Source: Geotrypetes seraphini (Eukaryota; Chordata; Amphibia; Gymnophiona; Dermophiidae). From it: a DNA stretch of 64,000 bases. The stretch is from the NCBI RefSeq assembly GCF_902459505.1, contig NC_047095.1, positions 119,971,380 to 120,035,379 on the forward strand, in the 5' to 3' direction. The notes beneath the pieces are model-generated. The model was not told the origin of the DNA, made no database searches, and saw only the letters and a program-made list of their open reading frames with translations. Positions within the stretch are counted from its first letter, which is position 1. Each line of letters opens with the position of its first letter. Below, one piece after another: positions 56,501 through 64,000 of the stretch. The position numbers and the translations under genes were made by a program.

Positions 56501-59500
56501 ACATAATCCACATCACATTCTCCACCTCCTTCCTCCAAATAAACCCCACCCTGTTTTCGGGTTTCCAAACATCGGTTCATTTCTTTTAGGTGGTTATAAT
56601 CACATTTCCCAGCAGGTGTAAAGAACCGACCTATAACCCCCCGAACAGGGCCGGCGTTAGGGGGGGCAGCAAATAGGGTGGCTGCCTTGGGCCTCACAGC
56701 TCCAAGGGGCCCCCGTGAACTGGGATATCCTTCCCTTCTCCCCACCCAGTTCCAAAGCCCCCCTTACCTGTAAAAAGGCAAGAAGGTCGCCAGTATGGCA
56801 GCGATTCTCTAGAGCTGCTGAAGCCTCCTCAATGCAGTTCCTTCCCCCTCCCCCCCCCCCCCCGATGCAACTTCCTGTTTCCACTTGGGTGGACCACAGT
56901 AGAGGAACAGGGTCCATAGGCCGCGGGCAGCGCTAGAGATTCACTGCCACACCAGCAACCTCCTTGCATTTTTAGAGGCGAGGGGGCTTCGGAACTGGGT
57001 GAGGAGAAGGGAAGAACATCTTGCCCCCCCCCCTTCCAGGAGAAGCCGATTTTAAAATTAAGAGTGGGACGCTTGATAGGAGGGCATTTGGTGGACGCGG
57101 GGCTGGTGGGAAGGGGAGGGAGGGAAGGAGGAAGAAGGGAGAGATGCTGGATAGAGAAAATCAGGGGAGGGGGCAGGGAGGAGAGGCCCCCCCTCCTTAA
57201 TTTCTGCCCTGGGCCCCAACAACGTCTAACGCCAGGCCTGCCCCTGAGACTTGTGTCAGAAAATTGCTCTTTCTTCCGTGGTCCAACGGAACCTAGCATC
57301 CCAGCCCTCGAGGATTCCTGACAACATGGCCAGAGGTCTCAGAAGGGCAGCCGAGAGCACAGTTTTGGAATAAAAGCCCCTTCCCCTCCGTTCCTCCTAC
57401 CTGTGGTATTGAGGCACCTTCTCTCGGCATTGAGTGGTGCCAGGTAGGTACTGCTGTTCAGATAAAGATCCCGGTGATGCGGATCTAGGGAAAACACAAT
57501 CCCCAGTTGGGGCAACAGGTAAGATTATAAACATCTCAGAAGAGCCGTGGGAGAGGAGAGCCCATGAGAATCCAGCAGAGAAAAGGAACCCCCCCCCCCC
57601 CACCCAGAAAGGATCCTATGCTCAATCTCTGTATGGGACACTCACGGGGGATAAATTTTAACCAGATTTGCACACACAAAATACGCTTCTCCCTCCGTAT
57701 TCGCGGGCTCGGCACTAGCAACTTTGATCTACCGCGGGTTTTTATCTTGCTGGTGCTTTTAATGGTGCTTTCAATTACCACGGCAATGAAGCCAGTTAAA
57801 AAATTAATTAAGTGTGGCGCCTCGCTCAGGGAGGAGCGCTGATTTAGGTGCCCCTCCGAATGATGTCATCCCAGAGCGCTTTTTGTCAGTGTGGTCGGGC
57901 AAACGGCAGCGTCAGAGAACAGTGTGCAGAGAGAAAAGTTCAGTGCTTGCTCCAGCATAGTCGGGCAAACGGCAGCGTTTGGGGGGAGGGGAGGCAGAGA
58001 GAAAAGTTCAGCGCACCGTATAAGAACCATGCAATATACCGTGCTTCCCCGAAAATAAGAGTTTCTTATATTAATTTTGGTCCCAAAAAATGCACTAGGG
58101 CTTATTTTCGTTGTAGGGCTTATTTTTTTTCATGTCCATGATCATCTCTCCCTTCCTCTCCTTCACCCCAGTTCTTCCTCTTTCCTTTCTCTCCCCCACA
58201 TATGGAGCATCTTTCCTTCCCTCTCACCCATCCCCTTGTGCCTTCCCTCTGCAGCATCCTTCTATCCCTCCCTCCCATCCCTCTGTGCAGCAGAACCCTT
58301 GCACAGCCCCCCCCCCCCAAGTAGCCAAATCCCCACAGTCCCTCCCATCCAAACCCCGCCGACCGCGAGACCTACATACCTCCCTCCAAACAGCAGCGTC
58401 GGCAGCACTCTATACAGACTGCTTCGCGGCCTTCTCCCACCGGGGCCTTCCATGTCCTGCGTTACTGATGCCATCGCTGCTCTTTGTAGGTCTCGCAGTT
58501 GGAGGGTCGGCGGGGTTCGGACGAGAGGAAGAGATGGAAAGATGGGAGGGTCAGCGGGGGTTTGGCTGCATGGAGGGGCAGGGGGAAGCGCTGCTGCTGG
58601 TGAATCCAGGGATATTTGGGTTAGGCTTTTGGCGACTAGGGCTTACTTTTGGGGAAACACGGTAATAACTTGTTTTTTAAAACAATTGCGTATACTAACA
58701 ATAGGTTTTATTCACGATTTGTATGGAAACATTCCAGAATTGTTTAAAAACAATATACTTAGCGCAGAGAAAGAGGGGACTTGATTGAAACATTTAAATA
58801 CATCACGGGCCGCATCGAGGTGGAGGAAGACATCTTTTTTCTTAGGGGTCCCACGGCAACAAGAGGATATCCGCTAAAACTTAAAGGGGGAAGATTTCAT
58901 GGAGACACCAGGAAGTACTTCTTCACCGAAAGGGTGATTGATTGATGGAATGGCCTTCCACGACAAGTGGTAGAGGCCAGCGACGTGCTCGACTTTAAAA
59001 GACGTTGGGACAGACAAGTGGGGTCGCTACAGAGTCATGCTTAAAGGACGGACTCATGGAGAGGAGGCTCTAGAGAGGGTATTTTAGCTGAGGGAGGGTT
59101 CTGGAGTGGGCAGACTTGTTGGGCCGCCGGCCCTTTTCTGCCGTCATATTCTATGTTTCTATGTTTCCCCCAGTACCTCTTTAACTCTTCACTGGTACAA
59201 GCAGCATCTCCATCCTGCTGCCCGTGCCGGCCCCGGCTCTCCCTCTAATGTCACTTCCTGGCAACCAGGAAGTGACTTCAGAGGACAAGCCGAGGTCGGC
59301 ACAAGCAGCAGGTTAGAGATGTTGCTTGTACCAGTGAAGAGCCCGGTGTCGTCGTCGCCCCCTCCCTTCTCCCCCCTCTCTATGCCACCAGATGGAGGCA
59401 TTTTCAGAAGAGGGGGAACAGGCTCCTGGGGGTGGGGGGTGTTGCATAGAAGATGGTGCTTGATAAACCACATGCTGTCAGATCTTCTGACCCCCCTTCC

Positions 59501-61401
59501 CCCCCCCCACATTTCTGTGCCGCTTTCCATTCCCTCTCTCTCCCAGGCTCTGATCCAGATGGAAAAACTGTCCACCAGTTCCCACCATCACTCTTTCCTC
59601 TGATCATTCCACTTGTTATTCATGGGAAAGAATAGAATAAGTGCCCCCATAACACTTATTTCCCTCTCCCCCCAGTAATCCAGTAGTTAAGAGAGAGAAA
59701 AAAAAAACAAAAAGACTGCCCACCCAGGTATTTCAGCAGTTACACATGGAAAGGCCGTCCTCCAGTTCCATTTCACCCTCACACTTACCATTCCAGTAGT
59801 TGCAGATGGAGAAGTCCTGGCCCAGCTGTGTGTAGCAAATCCGGTAGAGATTCGACTTCATGTAGTGGGGAAAGAGATAACGCAGATAATCTGTGTCTGC
59901 GAAGGGGGGGGGGAAGAGGGAGAGGACAGTTAGATGGAGGAAAAGCACCCCCTCCTTCCCAATTCACCTCGGTCCCATCCTTCACCCCGTTCCTTCCCAC
60001 CTCGCCTCAGTGCGGGATGCCCTGTCTCCATGTGTACCTCCGGCTTTGTCTGTCTATCTCTCCCTCTATCCGCCTCCCTCACCCTCCAGCCCTGGGATTC
60101 CCCTCACTCTCTCAGGGGTCAGCGCGGTAAATCAATGGCTCACGCCATTTTTACATTTTGCTTGATGCTGTTTGATTTGTTGAGTAGGCAGTCTGCTCAA
60201 CCAGTCAAACCGCATCAAACAAACAAACAAAAAAAAAAAAGCAGGGCTCTTGGGCTGGGGATTCTTCGAACCCCGCTGAAGGCCCTGACAATATTGATCT
60301 GAATTTGATTGGCTAAGCAGTATCTTGCTTTTTGCCTGCCCAGCCAATCAAATTCAGAGCAGTGCTCTCAGGGCTTTCAGGGGGGTGGGGCGAATCCCCT
60401 GAAAGGCCCTGACTGCACGCCACTGGCAGTAACAGCATGGCTAAGGTGGGATGTTTGCACAGAGGGCCTGAATCTATAAACGGGACCTAAATCGATAGGC
60501 GCCTAGTAAAAATGGTGCCTGACGCCTGTCAATCAAATTTTGGCGCCGTCTGTAGAATCAAGGGGAAATTGAGTTCCTGCGGGGGATGGGGAAAATGTGT
60601 CCCCGTGTCATTCTCTACACTGCGCCACTCTAGAAATCAACATGTAGTAAAAGTGAGCCAAGTCTAGGACAATCAAGCCATTGTGACATCACCGATGAGG
60701 TTGGCTCTTATTGGTGGAATGAGGCGTTATGATGTCACAATGCCAGCTCTGGTTATCAGAGGCTGAAACTTTCCACACTATTTATTTAGTCAATTTTCTA
60801 GACCTTTCTCCCAAGTAGAGAATGACGTGGGGACAAAATTTTTCCCCGTCCCTGACGCATTTCTGCAAGCTCTGCCCTCATCTGCACAAGCCTCAAACAC
60901 TTTAAAATCATAAGTGTTTGAGGCTTGTGTGGTTTAGGCAGAGCTTACAGGAACGGGGAATTGATAGGGACAGCGACAAAATTTGCGGGGATGGGACATC
61001 GAAATTGAGTTCCTGCCGGGACGGGGCCAAATTTGTCCCTGTGTCATTCTCTAGTAGAAACCATACACTCAGACATCCCTGTACAGCTCTATATGAGCTA
61101 TTCTGCATCAGCCCCTCAAATACACTCTATAATCCCCCCCCCCAGAGCGTGTTATACTGGGTCCTCACAACCATCCCCAGCACCCTACACTAAGCCCTAA
61201 CCAACTCATCACATTGTTGAGTCTAGGCAGCTGAGAACGGTGTACCTCACACATAGTGGTGAGGACTCGGAGGGTATGCATCCCTTCTTAACCCCAAACA
61301 CTCACCCCCGTACTGCCCCATCTGGGGAGATGACAGCGAGATGAAGGTGTCAACATTGTGGTCTGGGATGGTCTCCAAAATCCCCCGACAAATCAGTCCG
61401 C
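53557..61401 (-). CDS. PPT2: Palmitoyl-protein thioesterase 2, last six coding exons
   Basis: Coding exons in transcript order are 61401-61306, 59896-59789, 57484-57401, 56447-56363, 54128-54074 and 53700-53557 (TAG at 53559-53557), all with GT-AG borders and matching phases. They give 189 residues: [116 protein letters not shown] and [20 protein letters not shown]. This follows vertebrate PPT2 throughout. The GGPDDG aspartate and the SHTMWH histidine belong to the alpha/beta-hydrolase triad; the nucleophile Ser (SQGG) ends in the exon before 61401, not in view. PPT2 is a lysosomal thioesterase acting on S-acyl chains and is an MHC class III gene in mammals. About 110 N-terminal residues are missing from the window. 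Confidence 0.93.
54424..54568. repeat. Palindromic MITE (TTTTACAAAACC family), copy 2
   Basis: Inverted ends 'cttttacaaaaccgtagcac' and 'cgcttcggttttgtaaaagg', with inner inverted 'ggtaacagct'/'agctgttacc'. It lies in the PPT2 intron between 54128 and 56363. Confidence 0.8.
54940..56040. repeat. 55-bp minisatellite in a PPT2 intron
   Basis: Seventeen copies of 'tctacacgagagagagcggc' plus 'cctgctctctgtagtctgg' are spaced 55 bp (starts from 55053 to 55931, with one 54 step). Clearly diverged units lie at both edges (54940-55050 and 55960-56040). Confidence 0.9.
56041..56172 (-). mobile_element. CR1 3' tail (minus)
   Basis: 'aaacatggcggcagataaag' and 'ggcccatctagtctgcccgt' mark the CR1 3' end. 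It starts at the right border of the 55-bp array. Confidence 0.7.
56646..57245. mobile_element. DNA element with CAGGGCCGGCGTTAG ends
   Basis: Left end 'cagggccggcgttagggggg' and right end 'tctaacgccaggcctgcccc' are inverted; both flank purine/pyrimidine-rich sequence. It lies in the PPT2 intron between the exons at 56447 and 57401. A related end is near 36470. Confidence 0.6.
58037..58664. mobile_element. Mariner-like MITE (CCGTGTTTCCCCGAAAATAAG)
   Basis: Flanked by TA (58037-58038 and 58663-58664). Left end CCGTGCTTCCCCGAAAATAA; the complement of the right end begins CCGTGTTTCCCCAAAAGTAA. No transposase is visible. Confidence 0.75.
58755..59168 (+). mobile_element. CR1 LINE 3' end
   Basis: Encodes [20 protein letters not shown] and FFTERVID with an in-frame stop, ending 'tgccgtcatattctatgttt'. 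Confidence 0.8.
59170..59350. repeat. GC-rich fold-back repeat
   Basis: 'cttcactggtacaagcagca' and 'gttgcttgtaccagtgaaga' are inverted ends; the centre is 'gtcacttcctggcaaccagg' then 'aagtgac'. It abuts the CR1 tail ending at 59168. Confidence 0.8.
60115..60430. repeat. Composite fold-back sequence
   Basis: It contains 'tgaatttgattggctaagca' and 'agccaatcaaattcag' (inverted), plus 'tcagggctttcagggg' pairs. It lies in the PPT2 intron between 61306 and 59896. Confidence 0.5.
60816..61053. repeat. Palindromic MITE (TAGAGAATGAC family)
   Basis: Ends 'tagagaatgacgtggggaca' and 'tgtccctgtgtcattctcta' are inverted. The centre is a perfect 18-bp stem 'cacaagcctcaaacactt' with a short AT loop. A partial copy is at 60558-60632. 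Confidence 0.75.
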
Positions 61402-61565
61402 CTGCAGAGAGAGCAAAATGAGCAAGATACTCGCTGACAGAGACAGACAGATGCACGCACCACGGTACACAAAGGCACACATGCCGAGACACACACAAAC
61501 AGCCTTGGTTTTAGGAACGACGAGTACGGGCACCAATTAGACACTTAGGCCCAGATTCTCTAGAT

Positions 61566-61740
61566 CAGACATAGGCAACTCCGGTCCTCGAGGGCCGGAA
61601 TCCAGTCGGGTTTTCGGGGTTTCCTCAATGAAGATGCATGAGATCTATTTGCACGCACTGCTTTCAATGCATATTCATCGGGGAAATCCTGAAAACCCGA
61701 CAGGATTCTGGCCCTCGAGGACCGGAGTTGCCCACCCCTG
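61566..61740. mobile_element. hAT-type palindromic MITE
   Basis: TSD CTCTAGAT (61558-61565) and CTTTAGAT (61741-61748), 8 bp with one change. Ends CAGACATAGGCAACTCCGG and, as the complement of the right, CAGGGGTGGGCAACTCCGG. It is inserted in another repeat ('ggcccagattctctag' continuing at 61742). Confidence 0.8.
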
Positions 61741-62279
61741 CTTTAGATGGTGCTGTTTTCTTTTAGGCACCGGTAGGGAACCAAGCTCAGTGAAAAATCC
61801 CGCTTAAATGCTATTTTAAACTGATTTTCAAGGCCCTAATGCCACTGTAGGTGTGGCTAACGCCAGAGGTTGCATCAGGCGCCTTACAGCGCCTACGGAG
61901 GTACGATTCACATCAAAGGCCCTACGTTTCCAGCGCCTATCTCTTCCGGATGCTTAATTCTCTAACTGGCGCCATCACGTGACTCGACACGCGATCGGCG
62001 GACACTTATGAGGCAGCCGCCGATAGCGGCACTGGTAGAATTTCAATGTAAAGCTGGCCACGCCACTAGACTAAAGATTGAGGAATTAAATAAAAATAAG
62101 ATAGCACTGCAAGATTTAGAGCCGACAGATTAGAAAGCCCGAGAGCCCCGTCTCGACGGGCGACATCTAACGTGGAGCTGGGAGGCCTGCGCGGTTGCCT
62201 GTCGGGGTGGGAGGTTGAGGTTAGTTTAGGGAGGGCGGTCAGGCCCGCGGGCCTTGAGTTTGACACCTGTTGGTGTAAG

Positions 62280-62930
62280 CGCTGGTCGCTTATTTGTTTG
62301 TGATTTTTATATGGACTTTTTATGTTTAAATATTTTTATTCGTTTTCTTTTTATTTATTATCAATTAATTACAGACAAAGAATTAACTTTGAGAAGAAAA
62401 TTAGAAAAAATGCCATCAATACCATTGAAACACAAACTTTTTTTCAAACTTAATATATAGTCCACAACTGGGAGAACAAAGTAAGTAAATAATCCCTTCC
62501 AGGAAAAAGGGGAACAAATACAAATGTATTAAAGAATAGAGCAGTTAACCTCGGCTAAATATTAACAGACATGAATAAACCTGTGCTTCCTAAGGAGCAT
62601 CGAAAATCCCTTTCCCTTCTAAGAAAAAACGCAGCTGTTCTGGGTCAAAGAAAATATACTTAAATTGTGAGCCACCTTGGGAAAGGTGGGATATAAATTT
62701 TTTTTTTTAAACCCATCATAAACTCTTCATATTTTTAGTTTAATGTGTAATTCTACGGTTGTGCCCAGTTTTAGGTATTTCATTATTGTACGTCTTATGA
62801 TGTTGTGTGTTTAGAGAATATGTATGTTTTGTGTTACCCACCTATCTATAAGACGAGCAGGGATACAAATTGTTTAATTAAATAAACAAATGAGCCCTGC
62901 TCCGGCACAGATTCTTGACTATTTAGAGCG
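62280..62930 (+). mobile_element. LINE/SINE 3' tails
   Basis: 'attgtgagccaccttgggaa' (62668) and 'tacccacctatctataagac' (62835) are 3' tails followed by A/T-rich ends. I see no PPT2 exon on the other strand. Confidence 0.4.
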
Positions 62931-63650
62931 AGTAACTGCTCAGTCAGAGGCAGAGGCTCAACAATTGTCTCTTGCGTGCGCATTTGAGAAGACAGGAAGA
63001 TGGTAACCGAGGCAGGTCTGAAGTGGCTATCCGAGCAGTTGCAGAGCCAGCAAGTAGTTACTGGAGACCCAAGTAAAAGAGTTATGACGTCTCGCAGACG
63101 GGATCCAACAGACAGCAACCCGAAGACTACCCGAGGAGGAAAGTGGATCGGAATTGCCCCAAATGCACTCAAGGAATTAGACTAAGACGTTAGTTTTGAC
63201 TAAGTTGGGATCTGAAGATGACCCTGAAGCTTACTTGAATACGTTTGAGTGAATAACGACAGTAGCTCGTTGGTCAGTTGACCAGTGGGCCCCTTGACTG
63301 GCACCCTACTTGACTGGAGAGGCGCAGGCTACATACCGAGCGTTGGACGAGACCAAAGCTTCAGAGTATCAGGAAGTTAGGGCAGCCATCCACAACCGTC
63401 TAGGCCTGTCACCAGAGAAGAGGTTTCGAAATAGAGGGTTCCAAGATGGACAACAACCAAGAGCCTAAGCCCAAACTTTGCTGGACTGGGCCACTTGGTG
63501 GATAAGACCTGAGTAACAAACCGCCCTCAAGGTGGCCAACCAAGTGGTACTTGAACAATTCCTAAATGCGCTACCAACTCCTCCACGAATATGGGTCTCC
63601 AGGCAGGCCCCCTCTTCCCTAGCCAAGGCCACCGAGCTAGAAGAACGCAA
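62931..63650 (+). mobile_element. Fossil gag-like fragment (Ty3/gypsy-like, SCAN-related capsid)
   Basis: Remnant of an LTR-retroelement gag region on the plus strand, recognisable by capsid-like text around 63220-63600. It is broken by several defects and carries no visible protease, polymerase or LTR. Its right side is cut by a LINE-type 3' end starting near 63651. It looks old. Confidence 0.5.
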
Positions 63651-63965
63651 CTTATTTATTTAAAATAATTTATGGTCCGCCTATCTACAAGTCTAGGCAG
63701 GGACCAATGTAAACATAAAAAAACAGCAAACAACAAAATACAATGGCAATACACATAAAAATCATAACGCATTTGAACATCTTTACATAATCTTAAAATT
63801 ACATCTTCAAAAAGACAGTTCAAAGCCGGTACCAACCACAGCCAAACACTAAAAGACAGAATCTCATACGCCTCCACAGCTGATGCCAAAAGCACGAACA
63901 AATAATACTTAGAAGTAGAAGGGGGGGGAATGAGACTCCAGGAAAATGTTGGGGAAGGTATCCAG
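63651..63965 (-). mobile_element. LINE 3' end (minus) inserted in the gag-like fossil
   Basis: 'tatttatttaaaataattta' and 'atggtccgcctatctacaag' resemble minus-strand L2-type 3' ends ('cttgtagataggcggaccat'). Confidence 0.45.
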
Positions 63966-64000
63966 TTCCTTTTCAAGGGGCAGGGCTCCAGAGGAAGGAA

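Noticed and set aside
58077-58784. 235-codon open frame, plus strand
   Set aside because: It lies inside the mariner-like MITE and a CT-rich stretch, and no family resemblance is visible.
61402-64000. PPT2 N-terminal exons
   Set aside because: I looked on the minus strand for the VHGLFD and CYSQGG regions and found nothing convincing; they probably lie beyond the window.

Overview
The window is vertebrate nuclear DNA: multi-exon genes with GT-AG introns, dense CR1 and L2 LINE fragments, tRNA- and CORE-type SINEs, hAT and mariner MITEs, and many minisatellites. The CR1 subfamilies with octamer tails (TTCTATG/TACTATG) and the repeated 'CTAGGACAAGCAGGATGAGT' hairpin family are ones I associate with caecilian amphibians, so a large-genome amphibian, probably a caecilian, is my best guess. 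That is inference from memory, not a search.

Four host loci are readable. (1) 710-3061 (+): the last four coding exons of a choline-transporter-like gene, best matched to SLC44A4. (2) 8341-9131 (+): an alpha-1,2-fucosyltransferase (FUT1/FUT2-like) pseudogene with a small deletion and an in-frame stop. (3) 24112-44578 (-): a complete-looking coding region of nine coding exons for a 748-aa myomegalin/PDE4DIP-like protein (ZAD-type zinc-finger N-terminus plus coiled coil), every intron in phase 0. (4) 53557-61401 (-): the last six coding exons of PPT2 (palmitoyl-protein thioesterase 2); the N-terminal exons lie beyond the right edge or were not found. SLC44A4 and PPT2 are both MHC class III genes in mammals, so the window looks like an amphibian MHC class III segment carrying an extra myomegalin paralogue. 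This fits the known paralogy of the MHC with the PDE4DIP (1q21) and CDK5RAP2 (9q33) regions.

Layout: 1-3061 SLC44A4 3' end; 3.1-8.3 kb repeats including a nested palindrome/hAT dimer at 6119-7126; 8.3-9.2 kb FUT pseudogene followed by a 28-bp-stem hairpin; 9.2-23 kb repeat-rich, with an L2 LINE split by a 1.67-kb hAT element and a 1.1-kb inverted SINE pair; 24.1-44.6 kb the myomegalin-like gene, whose introns hold at least five unusual arrays (27-bp, polypyrimidine, 100-bp hairpin, 52-bp exon-edge-derived and 83/84-bp repeats) and nested LINEs; 44.6-53.5 kb intergenic with CR1 copies and an old minisatellite; 53.5-61.4 kb PPT2 with a 55-bp minisatellite and several MITEs in its introns; 61.4-64 kb repeats, including a broken gag-like fossil.

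I ran no searches or computations. Family names rest on remembered protein and repeat motifs, and splice sites were assigned by hand from consensus and reading frame.
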